Part shown: piece by piece, positions 1-7,679 of the stretch
How the letters are laid out: each line of letters starts with the position of its first letter
Position numbering within the stretch: position 1 is the stretch's first letter
DNA from: a virus
Virus record (IMG/VR): IMGVR_UViG_3300048839_001270
Location: 1-43,103 of that record
DNA length: 43,103 nucleotides
Strand: one strand, 5' to 3'
Notes under the pieces: model-generated
Databases searched by the model: none
What the model was told of the DNA's origin: nothing
The model's input: only the letters and a program-made list of their open reading frames with translations
Position numbers and translations under genes: made by a program

Positions 1-330
1 CACAAAATCTTTTCCCACGACTTTCCATGCAACCAAAACCATTGTAAACTTGCCGACATTTGTTTCACTGAATTTATCTGCAACATCAACAACAGCAGTC
101 AAACCTTCTTTAATTGCATTTCCCACTTCTCCACCAACACCTACCCAATTTCCATAGGTTTCGAGTTTCTTTTCGAGTTCAGCAACTTTGATGTCACTGT
201 AATACTTTGCCAGTTGGTCTGCAGTCATATAAGACGTAGGGTCGCCAACCTGTTTGGGGGTCTGTGCCTGTGTAGGTACTACAACCAACATCAAGGCAAA
301 AATCGAGAGTAATCCAATAATTCTTTTCAT
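1..330 (-). CDS. Secreted protein with N-terminal signal peptide, partial (C-terminus off window)
   Basis: The frame opens with MKRIIGLLSIFALMLVVVP and then TQAQ, a clear Sec signal peptide with a likely cleavage site after TQA. About 110 residues are visible before the window edge cuts it. The mature part has a charged helix (ADQLAKYYSDIKVAELEKKLE) and then a Gly/Val-rich stretch. No family was recognised. It lies directly downstream of the phage-type promoter at 362-392, giving a leader of roughly 25 nt. Confidence 0.8.
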   Translation of the reverse strand, partial: MKRIIGLLSIFALMLVVVPTQAQTPKQVGDPTSYMTADQLAKYYSDIKVAELEKKLETYGNWVGVGGEVGNAIKEGLTAVVDVADKFSETNVGKFTMVLVAWKVVGKDFV

Positions 331-361
331 TTTTTTGTTTTTAGTTACACATATTTTGTCG

Positions 362-392
362 ATTATACGTAATATATTTTAAAATGTTACAA
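362..392 (-). promoter_or_regulatory. Phage-type promoter copy 1
   Basis: On the minus strand it reads TTGTAACATTTT then, 19 nt after TTGTAA, TATAAT preceded by ACG. It has the same layout as eleven other copies in the window and points into the signal-peptide gene starting at 330. Confidence 0.8.
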
Positions 393-398
393 AAAATA

Positions 399-956
399 TT
401 AAGTATTTTCGTATTTTAGACAGCACTGTTTATATTTTTTACCTGAATCACAGGGACATAAGTCATTTCTTCCAATTTTAGAGTGTGCTAAATTATAGTT
501 AATATCTACAATTATTTCGGGAACTCCATTGAGATGATTAATTTCATGTTGCCAAATTTGTCCTGAGAATCCACCATATACTTCATCGCTATGTAGATTT
601 CCTTCAATATCGTAATATTTAACCTTAACTGCACGATATCTATCTGCAAGAACTACCCTGCCAAACCACGTCAAACAACCCTCTAATTTCTTCTCATTTA
701 TCCCGATGTATTCTGTTATTACCGGGTCAATAATAAGTCGCCACGTGCCTTCCTTTACGTTTCTGAGAGCAAATATTCGATGATTAAACCTCTTGCCATT
801 CAAATTACATTGGTTTGCAGCTAAACCCACAGCATTATACTGTTTTTCTGCAAACTCAAGGAATTCCCGATACAAGTCACCGTGTTCTTTAATTGAAGGT
901 TCTTCAATTACCAATGGAGTCTGTTCATCTGGAATTATTTCAAACTGATTTTTCAT
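399..956 (-). CDS. Peptide deformylase-like protein with C-terminal SEC-C zinc motif
   Basis: All three deformylase motifs are present: AVGLAANQ (GxGxAAxQ, about residue 42), LEGCLTW (EGCxS-like, about 91) and WQHEINH (HExxH, about 136). These supply the Cys and two His metal ligands, so removal of N-formyl groups from nascent peptides is likely. The last 25 residues, [19 protein letters not shown], form a SEC-C zinc motif, known from SecA where it binds SecB and ribosomes. A fusion of the two is unusual. Motif 2 has Thr where Ser is usual (GCLT). It overlaps the next gene upstream in transcription order by 4 nt (953-956). Confidence 0.85.
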   Translation of the reverse strand: MKNQFEIIPDEQTPLVIEEPSIKEHGDLYREFLEFAEKQYNAVGLAANQCNLNGKRFNHRIFALRNVKEGTWRLIIDPVITEYIGINEKKLEGCLTWFGRVVLADRYRAVKVKYYDIEGNLHSDEVYGGFSGQIWQHEINHLNGVPEIIVDINYNLAHSKIGRNDLCPCDSGKKYKQCCLKYENT

Positions 957-1522
957 ATTTCAACGCCTTTGATGCAAACGCCTCTTATTGCTTGGAAACC
1001 CCCCATCGGGTCATAAATCTGTGGAGTTAGCATGATTGAATACACATATACTCTTTCTCTTTTCCTGTTTCTAACGCCCATACAGATTTCAGCAAAAATT
1101 TTTTCACGATATTCTTCCAATGTTTTAGGACTGTAATACGTTGAAGTACCACCGCTAAAACTTTGCATATGAACTTCATGAACGCCATTTAACTCCCAAA
1201 ATGTTTGAAAATTTGCAACTTTATGTGCTCTACATTCGTACAGACGACCAACTTTTGTTTCAAATATCGGAGAATAGACTCTCTCCCACTTAAAGCCAAC
1301 GTTGTTGTTTTTCAAGTATTTAAAAAATGCTTCCGTCCATTCCTTTTGTTCGGCATCCAGCATATCCAATGAGCCACTGAGTGACTTAACTGTGGTTTTT
1401 TCGTCAATTTTTAACGTACTCTCAGTACCACTCGACCTATCAAGTGCTTTGAGGATGCTTGGTGACATCAATGAAACTGCAAATAATCCACCAAGATTTC
1501 TTAAAAAATTTCTTCTTTCCAT
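953..1522 (-). CDS. Protein with twin-arginine (Tat) type signal, function unknown
   Basis: The 189-residue product begins [19 protein letters not shown], which matches the Tat signal pattern (RRxFLR, hydrophobic core, then SPSILKA as a possible cleavage region). The mature domain has no recognised family. It has a central Gly/Ser stretch ([12 protein letters not shown]) and a hydrophobic C-terminus. The start is supported by the run of typical Tat features immediately after the ATG. It overlaps the deformylase gene by 4 nt, so the two are probably co-translated. Confidence 0.7.
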   Translation of the reverse strand: MERRNFLRNLGGLFAVSLMSPSILKALDRSSGTESTLKIDEKTTVKSLSGSLDMLDAEQKEWTEAFFKYLKNNNVGFKWERVYSPIFETKVGRLYECRAHKVANFQTFWELNGVHEVHMQSFSGGTSTYYSPKTLEEYREKIFAEICMGVRNRKRERVYVYSIMLTPQIYDPMGGFQAIRGVCIKGVEI

Positions 1523-1523
1523 T

Positions 1524-1946
1524 TTATACTATTTTAACTTCCTGCCAATCAATACCTTTGCTTGTAATAATGGTCATATTACCTGCCATAACGCTATCAT
1601 AACCATCATACAGTCTCTTTAAATATGTTTCAGATTTTGGTTTAAACTTAAAACTACCATATTTTTCAATTTCTGAATATTTTTTTGTTTCAGCATACCA
1701 ACTGATACTTTCTGTAGTTATAAGCAATTCCTCATTGATTTCATTGCAGACTTCTTGTAATTTTTTATAATCAAGTGTGATATCTAAATCACCCCACCAG
1801 ATAAGATGTTTTTTTGGTGTAAAAATTCTGGCGTTAAAAATTACTTCATTCTCAGGATGTCTATGACGGTATCCAGATTTTGAACCGCTTATCATTCTTC
1901 CGGTATTAAAGCGATGCTTTATAAATATTTCTTCAATCTTATTCAT
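1524..1946 (-). CDS. Hypothetical protein, 140 aa
   Basis: It starts MNKIEEIFIKHRFNTGRMI and is a mixed alpha/beta soluble protein with no signal or membrane segment. The sequence KKHLIWWGDLDITLDYKKL resembles small phage proteins of unknown role, but no family is claimed. It is one base from the neighbouring frames on both sides, within the same leftward operon. Confidence 0.65.
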   Translation of the reverse strand: MNKIEEIFIKHRFNTGRMISGSKSGYRHRHPENEVIFNARIFTPKKHLIWWGDLDITLDYKKLQEVCNEINEELLITTESISWYAETKKYSEIEKYGSFKFKPKSETYLKRLYDGYDSVMAGNMTIITSKGIDWQEVKIV

Positions 1947-1947
1947 A

Positions 1948-2133
1948 TTACCATGTATTATAATCTGTTATGTCTTTTTCCTTATCACCAACTTTTATTT
2001 TTACGCCAACACCGATTCCGTTTCCAAACGAAAAAATCATTTGTTTTGGCATACTACGGTATTTTTTTGGAAGACCCTTTACGAATTTTTCATAGGCTTC
2101 CACTTCTTTTGGAGATAGTTCAAATTTCGTCAT
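1948..2133 (-). CDS. Hypothetical small protein, about 61 aa
   Basis: The frame is open from 2145, but the methionine at 2133 (MTKFELSPKEVEAYEKF) reduces the overlap with the upstream gene and is preferred. It is an acidic helix followed by a Gly-rich beta segment (FSFGNGIGVGVKIKVG). Function is unknown. Confidence 0.55.
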   Translation of the reverse strand: MTKFELSPKEVEAYEKFVKGLPKKYRSMPKQMIFSFGNGIGVGVKIKVGDKEKDITDYNTW

Positions 2134-2332
2134 TTCGTTCGTCACGTTTAATATGCATGAACAATTCTTCTTCCGTAGAAGGAAAAAATTCCGGTTCTTC
2201 GTTTATATGAACTACTTTTAATTCCGGTTGATTTGTAGGAATTTTAAAATCCGGGTTGGCTTCTTCAATCAAAGCCTTAATTGCATTAAACAATCGGCTT
2301 TCCCTTTTTATTTTCTTACTAAACAAGTTCAT
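2120..2332 (-). CDS. Hypothetical small protein, 70 aa
   Basis: It begins MNLFSKKIKRESRLFNAIK and is charged and soluble, with an acidic second half. It overlaps the 3' end of the HNH-RNA ligase gene by 14 nt and the start of the next gene by 14 nt, so translational coupling is likely. No family was recognised. Confidence 0.55.
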   Translation of the reverse strand: MNLFSKKIKRESRLFNAIKALIEEANPDFKIPTNQPELKVVHINEEPEFFPSTEEELFMHIKRDERNDEI

Positions 2333-3359
2333 TTTTTATTATTTTTTGTGTACTCCAGTGTCCGTGATTATTCTGTACGTGATTCTTGCGTACATATTTT
2401 CCACAAACATTTCTAAATTCGCTATAATGATATTCTCTTGTAAGTCTAACAACATAACCCTCAACAATATTTGGACTTCCTTCCATTCTTTTATTAAGTT
2501 CTTCAATAACACTCATATCCCAAATACCTTTATAAAAAACAGGTACAAGTGTAAGTCCGAGAAGTTCTGCCCATTCTTCAGTTTCGTCCCAAGATAAGCA
2601 AAAATTCTTTTCGTTCCAAATACTAAACATATAAAAATACGTTTGTAGTGCATTTTTATTTTCTTTGGTATAATGAATTGCATGCTTGGCATACATATTT
2701 TCGCCACAAACACGCCAACCTTCGGGAATTTCGTAACCATGTTGTGCCCAGAGGTTCTTAACCCAAGTACGGCTGGGATGACTATCACTATCTAAAGACC
2801 TTGCATGCATATAATCCCGATACCATGTGGTGTTTTCGCCATCAAGTTTCTCACAAATCATGACTTGTTGACCCTCAAATATTGATACGTCAGTCATTTG
2901 TCTATCATCCCTATTCATTCCGGGAGACCAAGGTAGATGAAAAGTTCGGGGATATTTAACCCTGTCAGCAAAAAGATTTAAAACATTTCCTTGTTTTAAT
3001 ATTTTTTGTACTGACGGGTCATCAAATAAATCGCCTTTGATTCTTGTGCCATTTCGAAGAATTTCATTCCCCCATTTATCATATTCAACGTCCGAATAGA
3101 AGTGTTCGGGGAGAACGACTGTTTCGATTTTTGCTGCTTTTCTGATTTCATCACAAGTAAGTGTTGTTTGTTCTGCAAGAATATGGTGCTTTTCACAGAG
3201 ACTTGCACCATTATTAATAAAGTAACCACCATTAGAAAAGAGTCTGCGTTCTATTATGTGGTGAGCGTCTTTCGCAGGTTCACCACAGATAACGCAAAGA
3301 TGCCCGTCTCTTTCGAAGACGGACTCACGGAAAGTGTCTCTATCTAATAGTGTTTCCAT
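2319..3359 (-). CDS. HNH nuclease-RNA ligase fusion protein
   Basis: Residues about 10-65 form an HNH domain: CVICG, then AHHIIERRLF, an Asn-rich turn and CEKHH. Residues about 130-330 carry the nucleotidyltransferase motifs of RNA ligases: motif I EKLDGEN (the Lys would carry AMP), GENMYAKHAIHY as motif III, YFYMFSIW (IIIa), VEGYVVRL (IV) and GKYVRK (V). The family joins RNA ends through an adenylated intermediate. The ligase part resembles the T4 Rnl2/DRB0094-type group. The combined 346-residue chain is one continuous frame. The HNH part might cut nucleic acid or serve as a zinc-bound RNA-binding module. Confidence 0.85.
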   Translation of the reverse strand: METLLDRDTFRESVFERDGHLCVICGEPAKDAHHIIERRLFSNGGYFINNGASLCEKHHILAEQTTLTCDEIRKAAKIETVVLPEHFYSDVEYDKWGNEILRNGTRIKGDLFDDPSVQKILKQGNVLNLFADRVKYPRTFHLPWSPGMNRDDRQMTDVSIFEGQQVMICEKLDGENTTWYRDYMHARSLDSDSHPSRTWVKNLWAQHGYEIPEGWRVCGENMYAKHAIHYTKENKNALQTYFYMFSIWNEKNFCLSWDETEEWAELLGLTLVPVFYKGIWDMSVIEELNKRMEGSPNIVEGYVVRLTREYHYSEFRNVCGKYVRKNHVQNNHGHWSTQKIIKNELV

Positions 3360-3378
3360 TTATAAAATCAAAATGTTA

Positions 3379-3666
3379 TTATTTTTTCAGCCAAATTATG
3401 AAATAATTTAATTGTTTCTTAATCCAGAGGATAAAAAGGCTTAATGTTTTCTTAAACCAAGGAACAACAATTTTTCTATTTAGAACTCCGACAATAATAA
3501 ATGTTATTGTAAGTCCAATTAATTGTGGAGTCCACCACGATGCATCGGCTTTAAATTTTTCCAAAAATAATGGAAATAATATTAATTGAATTAACATTCC
3601 AAACATCCAACCAATCGGGAATCCAATTCCTCTTAAATTTTCAAATATCCAAATGAGTGTATTCAT
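3379..3666 (-). CDS. Small membrane protein, 95 aa
   Basis: Three hydrophobic segments are visible: residues about 12-32 (PIGWMFGMLIQLILFPLF), about 48-64 (LIGLTITFIIVGVL) and about 75-92. This indicates an integral membrane protein of the phage-holin size class. There is no lysis gene nearby to support a holin call. Function is unknown. Confidence 0.6.
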   Translation of the reverse strand: MNTLIWIFENLRGIGFPIGWMFGMLIQLILFPLFLEKFKADASWWTPQLIGLTITFIIVGVLNRKIVVPWFKKTLSLFILWIKKQLNYFIIWLKK

Positions 3667-3669
3667 AAT

Positions 3670-3993
3670 TTAATTTTTTTCGTAGGTTTCTTTATCAATT
3701 TTGACCATGTTCAAAATGAACACTTCACCACCAAAAGCAGCTTTGGCTTCACTCTGTGAAAAATATCTATGTTCTTGTTTAATGAATGCATTTAATTTAC
3801 CCTCGCCATTTTTCCTTTCAACAACAACAAACCAATACGATACATTTTCGCTGGTTGTTTCTTGGGTTGTGGGAGTATCATGATGTTCGTAAACTTTAAG
3901 AAAATCATCCTTTTCTTTAACCACAGGTTTTTCGTTTGTTGTACATGATAATACAAGAAAGAAAATTGATAATAACACTAATAACTTTTTCAT
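3670..3993 (-). CDS. Lipoprotein, 107 aa
   Basis: The N-terminus MKKLLVLLSIFFLVLSC contains a lipobox (LVLSC) with Cys at position 17, followed by a Thr/Glu-rich linker. The C-terminal part (about 50-107) is a compact domain rich in aromatic and charged residues, including SQSEAKAAFGGEVFIL. Export and lipidation are expected in the host. Its start overlaps the end of the sigma-like gene by 4 nt. Confidence 0.75.
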   Translation of the reverse strand: MKKLLVLLSIFFLVLSCTTNEKPVVKEKDDFLKVYEHHDTPTTQETTSENVSYWFVVVERKNGEGKLNAFIKQEHRYFSQSEAKAAFGGEVFILNMVKIDKETYEKN

Positions 3994-4295
3994 GATTTTT
4001 TCAATTTAATTATTGTTCCAGCAATTGAACTTCTTATTATTATATTGACGTAACTATACGCATCATTGGATTTTTCTGGATTGAATTTGATTGCATGTTT
4101 TGTGCATGCTTCATAAGCATTTAAAACACAATCATATTTCCGGTCATCGTTAAGAAATTTATATCTATCGGATTCAACAGTTCTTCTACATATCACATAA
4201 AATAAAGATTTGAGCGCATCACTCAGCACATTACTTTGCTTGGCTTCCGGTAATTCTACCAATAATAATTCATTAATTTCTTCCCTGCTCATCAC
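3990..4295 (-). CDS. Mini sigma factor of the T4 gp55 type (candidate)
   Basis: This 101-residue protein resembles region 2 of late phage sigma factors: an N-terminal helical part, then YDCVLNAYEACTKHAIKFN, PEKSNDAYSYVNIIIRSS and a basic end (TIIKLKKS). The pattern acidic/Cys helix, F(D/N)PEKS, aromatic-Tyr-(V/F) and a basic tail matches what is known of T4 gp55, which directs core RNA polymerase to late promoters. No region 4 is visible, as in gp55. The gene sits directly behind its own copy of the phage-type promoter (4321-4351), so it could be self-activated. The start may be the first or second Met. The similarity is by eye only. Confidence 0.55.
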   Translation of the reverse strand: MMSREEINELLLVELPEAKQSNVLSDALKSLFYVICRRTVESDRYKFLNDDRKYDCVLNAYEACTKHAIKFNPEKSNDAYSYVNIIIRSSIAGTIIKLKKS

Positions 4296-4320
4296 AAATA
4301 TCGCATGCTTTCATAAAAAA

Positions 4321-4351
4321 ATTATACAGAAATAAATTGAAAATGTTACAA
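4321..4351 (-). promoter_or_regulatory. Phage-type promoter copy 2
   Basis: TTGTAACATTTTC on the minus strand is followed by TATAAT at the fixed 19-nt spacing. It points into the sigma-like gene at 4295. The T-rich 3' end of the candidate RNA at 4360-4660 abuts it. Confidence 0.8.
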
Positions 4352-4359
4352 AATATAAT

Positions 4360-4660
4360 AAAAAAAGTCGCTTAGTGATAGGTTTATATAGTCGAGGTCA
4401 AAACCAACGTCAAGAGCAAAGACCTTCTCCAGCTACAAGGTCAAAGGCAAAATCCATGTCTTGTTTTGTGGACTAATTATCTACCCGAAGGTGTGTGTAA
4501 CTTATTCCACGTCTTGGTCTTCTTATGTAGGAAGCCAAAAAGACTATTGGGTTTGCTGGAGAAGCGGTTTACCAAGGAGTCGTCATACCCCGAAGGATAC
4601 AACAACGAATGTTAGTTTATATAACTTTCATATATATGTAAAAGAACCTATCACTAAGCG
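4360..4660 (-). ncRNA. Candidate structured RNA closed by a 16-bp stem
   Basis: The ends CGCTTAGTGATAGGTT (minus strand, 4660-4645) and AACCTATCACTAAGCG (4384-4369) pair perfectly over 16 bp and enclose about 260 nt. On the minus strand the 3' arm is followed by GAC and seven T, so it can act as an intrinsic terminator. Inside are two CC(UUCG)GG hairpins (near 4594 and 4484) and a 6-bp GACCTT/AAGGTC hairpin, which are stable only when read on the minus strand. No convincing coding frame lies inside. No promoter is visible between it and the terminator at 4662-4700, so it may arise by read-through. Confidence 0.55.
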
Positions 4661-4661
4661 T

Positions 4662-4700
4662 AAAAAGGGACAGACTCGGCTTGTGCTCTATCTGTCCCTT
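4662..4700 (-). terminator. Intrinsic terminator after the coiled-coil gene
   Basis: AAGGGACAGA and TCTGTCCCTT form a perfect 10-bp stem with a 16-nt loop. On the minus strand it is followed by five T. It lies 10 nt past the stop of the gene at 4711. Confidence 0.8.
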
Positions 4701-4710
4701 ACCTTAGTTT

Positions 4711-5649
4711 TTATTCCTGACTGTCAGGGAGTTTTGTTAGAAACTCATCAATGGTTGCCTGAAAGCGTGGGTCAATTGAGATACGCATTGCTGCGATTTC
4801 TGCGATTTTCGCCTGACGAGTTTTTTCAAACTCAGCACGAATATCGTTGACCTGCTCATTAGCCTTCTTCGTTTGGGTTTCGTATGTAACCTGCAAATCA
4901 TTGTTGGTTTTTGCAGCAGCATTCTGAATGTCAGCATTATGCTTTGCAATACGTGCATTCTCGGCAGTGGTAAGGTTTTTCACCTTTGCTTTGAAGTAGT
5001 TCACACGCTGCTCATACTCACGGTGAGCCTGTGCAAGTTCATTGTGAATCTCAAGCAGTTTGATTGATTCATGATGCACTGTGATGTCAACAGGAGTCTT
5101 CACACCATCCTTAATCACCATCCACTCAATGGCAGGGATGTTAGGAAGTTCGTTCCTCAATCCAGTCAGAATACCATCCTTGTGAATGAACTGACCAATG
5201 TGAGCAGCAAATGCTTCGGCTTCCATGAACTCATTGAGTTCAGCAGCACTAAGTTGCTCCCAACCCCAATTCTCGTCAACATCTGCCAGAGAACCTACAA
5301 CCGGGTCAACGAATTTAGGTCTTTCAGGATATATAATGGCTGATACATCGGCACTTTCAGTACGTGCCTTTTTCAGCATAGCATCCTTTGCTTTAATGTT
5401 TTCCATCAGGAATGCCTGACAAGCATGAAGACCTGCCTTTTTCTTTAACAGAACAACCACGTCAGCAGGGAGTGGTTTAGGGGTAACAAGTACCTTATCC
5501 TCGCCTTCAACCTTTACGGTTTTCTTGAGGTTGTTTACAACAATAAGTTGAGCAGCAATCTCAAGTGCACTCTGGTGACAGAGGTTAGAAATTGACTGTG
5601 CTTGTGAAAGGCTAAGACCTTTATTCGGGGTTAAAGAATTCTTCTTCAT
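4711..5649 (-). CDS. Coiled-coil protein, about 312 aa, function unknown
   Basis: An N-terminal helical region (to about residue 110) is followed by an Asp/Trp segment (DENWGWEQLS) and then a long charged coiled coil rich in Ala, Lys, Glu and Gln (about 215-300). The frame is open from 5673, but the Met at 5649 (MKKNSLTPNKG) lies behind an AT-rich leader and about 39 nt from the host-type promoter at 5688-5718, so it is preferred. The gene has its own promoter and terminator. Its composition is more GC-rich than its neighbours, suggesting strong expression. No family was recognised. Confidence 0.75.
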   Translation of the reverse strand: MKKNSLTPNKGLSLSQAQSISNLCHQSALEIAAQLIVVNNLKKTVKVEGEDKVLVTPKPLPADVVVLLKKKAGLHACQAFLMENIKAKDAMLKKARTESADVSAIIYPERPKFVDPVVGSLADVDENWGWEQLSAAELNEFMEAEAFAAHIGQFIHKDGILTGLRNELPNIPAIEWMVIKDGVKTPVDITVHHESIKLLEIHNELAQAHREYEQRVNYFKAKVKNLTTAENARIAKHNADIQNAAAKTNNDLQVTYETQTKKANEQVNDIRAEFEKTRQAKIAEIAAMRISIDPRFQATIDEFLTKLPDSQE

Positions 5650-5687
5650 AACTACAGGTTTTAAGTTAAACAATTAATTAGAGACTG

Positions 5688-5718
5688 CAAATATAATTCA
5701 ATTTATTTAATATACAAA
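5688..5718 (-). promoter_or_regulatory. Host-type (Bacteroidota) promoter
   Basis: On the minus strand TTTG, 19 nt, then TATATTTG: an exact match to the Bacteroidota -33/-7 consensus TTTG/TAnnTTTG. It drives the coiled-coil gene. Confidence 0.75.
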
Positions 5719-5726
5719 TATTTTTA

Positions 5727-6056
5727 TTATTTTTTTACTTTAAATGTAAAAGTAGAAGGATAATTTTCATTAAACCCCGGTTTGTCATATTTAACATTCC
5801 AGCCTTCTTTTTCGAAAATAGGTTCGAAATTTAAGAAACGATTCTCAAAAAGTATTTCACGATTACTTTGAGAATTTGGTTTATCTATTATCACAAAATA
5901 TCGTTCAATAAGTTCATCCTGTTTAAATGTTGCCTCATGACCATCCCAATGTTTAACAATCATTTCATTAACAGCCTGAATCATTTCATTGGGAATCGCT
6001 GCCAATTTTTTTTCTACAACCTCTGAAGGTTTTATTGGATTAATTTCTCCTATCAT
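5727..6056 (-). CDS. Hypothetical protein, 109 aa
   Basis: It starts MIGEINPIKPSEVVEKKLA and contains MIVKHWDGHEATFKQDELI and a C-terminal WNVKYDKPGFNENYPSTFTF. This layout is common in small phage proteins thought to be helical with a beta C-terminus. It has no signal or membrane segment, and no function can be assigned. Confidence 0.65.
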   Translation of the reverse strand: MIGEINPIKPSEVVEKKLAAIPNEMIQAVNEMIVKHWDGHEATFKQDELIERYFVIIDKPNSQSNREILFENRFLNFEPIFEKEGWNVKYDKPGFNENYPSTFTFKVKK

Positions 6057-6058
6057 AA

Positions 6059-6355
6059 TTATTTGTTTTTATAGGTAATTTTAGTACCACCACTATATGC
6101 ACCAACACCCAAAAGAAAACCGAAGTAATACCAACCACCACTTCCTTTGAGATTGGTGGCAAATACAGCGATGTCATGATTAAACAAGTGTCCGATAAAC
6201 GTGAACGGTGCAATTATGCCGTGCCAGAGTCCGTTCCAAAACCCATATTCTTTTGTGCCTTCAACGCAAGTGCTGACATCAACAACATGCGCACAGCTTG
6301 AAATTAATAACACAATGATTGCAAATACTGCGAATAATAAAAAATTACGTTTCAT
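6059..6355 (-). CDS. Small lipoprotein/membrane protein, 98 aa
   Basis: The Met at 6355 gives MKRNFLLFAVFAIIVLLISSC, a lipoprotein signal with Cys at 21. The in-frame extension to 6445 lacks such features and is rejected. The body has FWNGLWHGIIAPFTFIGHLF and a Gly-rich end (YYFGFLLGVGAYSGG). The author recalls this pattern from small bacterial lipoproteins of unknown function, so acquisition from a host is possible. Confidence 0.7.
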   Translation of the reverse strand: MKRNFLLFAVFAIIVLLISSCAHVVDVSTCVEGTKEYGFWNGLWHGIIAPFTFIGHLFNHDIAVFATNLKGSGGWYYFGFLLGVGAYSGGTKITYKNK

Positions 6356-6365
6356 AGTTTTAAAT

Positions 6366-6491
6366 TTATTTACTTTTCTTTCTTGCCAAACCACTTTTAG
6401 GTCTTTTGACAAAACTTGTTTGTACTTTAACACTTTTCTTTGCACCAGATTTACTGGTGGTTGTACGCCAGTGAGATTTTCTAATAGTCAT
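6366..6491 (-). CDS. Basic small protein, 41 aa
   Basis: The translated product starts MTIRKSHWRTTTSKSGAKK and is dominated by Lys, Arg, Ser and Thr. Its start overlaps the stop of the upstream gene by 11 nt. A nucleic-acid-binding role is plausible only from charge. Confidence 0.5.
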   Translation of the reverse strand: MTIRKSHWRTTTSKSGAKKSVKVQTSFVKRPKSGLARKKSK

Positions 6492-6804
6492 TATCTAATG
6501 GATTTATTAATTTAAAGCCTTCAAATAGTTTCTTAATAGTATCTTTATTCCTCTCACGTGTGAGTCTAACCAATTCCATTGGTGATTCGGTTAGGAGTTC
6601 TTCAAGACTAAAACGTGGTGCATCCTTATTTGCTTCATCATATTCCAATTGGTTCTTAGAAACCCACATTGGTGAATATGGTTTATCAACATCTCCAAGT
6701 TCTTTATCCATATTATTTATAACCTTTTCACCATATTGAATATGCTCCGCATTTAATTTAATCCAGAGTTCCCTCTCACTATCCGTTTTAAAAAAATTTC
6801 CCAT
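6481..6804 (-). CDS. Hypothetical protein, 107 aa
   Basis: It begins MGNFFKTDSERELWIKLNA and is highly charged, helical and soluble. It is one base downstream of the GNAT-like gene in the operon. No family was recognised. Confidence 0.6.
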   Translation of the reverse strand: MGNFFKTDSERELWIKLNAEHIQYGEKVINNMDKELGDVDKPYSPMWVSKNQLEYDEANKDAPRFSLEELLTESPMELVRLTRERNKDTIKKLFEGFKLINPLDNDY

Positions 6805-6805
6805 G

Positions 6806-7147
6806 TTAGTTTCTAATTAAAATCATGTCATCGGTTCTATATTCAATAAATCCAAATTTTTCTAAAAATGGTTTTAATCTTGGATTAAGTATTGATTCAA
6901 CAAAAATGTTTGTTTTGGGATAGTCAGATAATATTTTCGTCAATATTTTTGTAAAAATTCCAGTTCCCTGTACTTCAGCTTCCATTGAAGCGATATCGAG
7001 ACAGTCAACGAATTTATTGTCGTAAAATCTTTTGGATTTCCTCACATACATTTTGAAACCATCAACAACAATCCACTCATTTCTTAATTTTCCTTTCATA
7101 AAAAGATTAAGTCTGTCAAAAAATTGTATGATGGTTTCGTTTTGCAT
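6806..7147 (-). CDS. GNAT-like acetyltransferase (candidate)
   Basis: The 113-residue protein has the order of a GNAT core: beta strands (WIVVDGFKMYVRKS, DCLDIASMEA), then VQGTGIFTKILTKIL in the place of the acetyl-CoA loop and helix, FVESILNPRLKPFLEKFGF and a final strand. The acetyl-CoA loop (GTGIF) is shorter than the classic Q/RxxGxG/A. It could be a degenerate member. It overlaps the upstream gene by one base. Confidence 0.5.
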   Translation of the reverse strand: MQNETIIQFFDRLNLFMKGKLRNEWIVVDGFKMYVRKSKRFYDNKFVDCLDIASMEAEVQGTGIFTKILTKILSDYPKTNIFVESILNPRLKPFLEKFGFIEYRTDDMILIRN

Positions 7148-7632
7148 TAATTTTTACTCCAATTAAAGAAATTAGAAAATGTGCTACCCATTGCTTTTGC
7201 TGCTTCATCACTAAATTTTTCACCAACCTTAAAATTTTCACAATCAACCTCATATGCAATTAATTCTTCGCTTTCAGGTGTGCTGAATATCATAACAATA
7301 ATATCAATTTTGTCTTTAAGTTCAGATATTTTAACGCTGCCGTTTAAAACGAGTTTTGTCATTTCACTATCTGCATCCATTCTTGCACCATTGGCTTCAA
7401 TAATAAGACCTGCAGCAAGAACATTTGGTTGGGCACAAAAACTCTTAATCATTTGAGCAAGCATTGCTTTTCCTTCAGGTGTTGATATATATTCAGGAGG
7501 TACTACACTCATAATTGGTCTATCGTCTTTAAAAAAGAAGACAATAGGGGCAACATATCCGTCTTTTTCAAAATTTGCAATCATTCCGTTCCTCAGAACT
7601 TCTTTAAAATCATTTAATTTTTCGCTTTTCAT
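7147..7632 (-). CDS. Hypothetical protein, 161 aa
   Basis: Starts MKSEKLNDFKEVLRNGMIA; a soluble alpha/beta protein. The pattern VAPIVFFFKDDRPIMSVVPP, a helix with AQMIKSFCAQ, then IDIIVMIFSTPESEELIAYE suggests an alternating beta-sheet fold. It is the first gene after phage-type promoter copy 3. No family was recognised. Confidence 0.65.
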   Translation of the reverse strand: MKSEKLNDFKEVLRNGMIANFEKDGYVAPIVFFFKDDRPIMSVVPPEYISTPEGKAMLAQMIKSFCAQPNVLAAGLIIEANGARMDADSEMTKLVLNGSVKISELKDKIDIIVMIFSTPESEELIAYEVDCENFKVGEKFSDEAAKAMGSTFSNFFNWSKN

Positions 7633-7648
7633 TGTTTATCGTTTTTTT

Positions 7649-7679
7649 ATTATACGGAAACTAAATAAAAATGTTACAA
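7649..7679 (-). promoter_or_regulatory. Phage-type promoter copy 3
   Basis: TTGTAACATTTTT, 19-nt spacing from TTGTAA, then TATAAT preceded by CCG. It lies 17 nt from the start codon at 7632. Confidence 0.8.

Noticed and set aside
4461-4850. 129-codon rightward frame over the candidate RNA and coiled-coil gene
   Set aside because: It crosses the terminator hairpin and part of a well-supported leftward gene; its composition is not protein-like.
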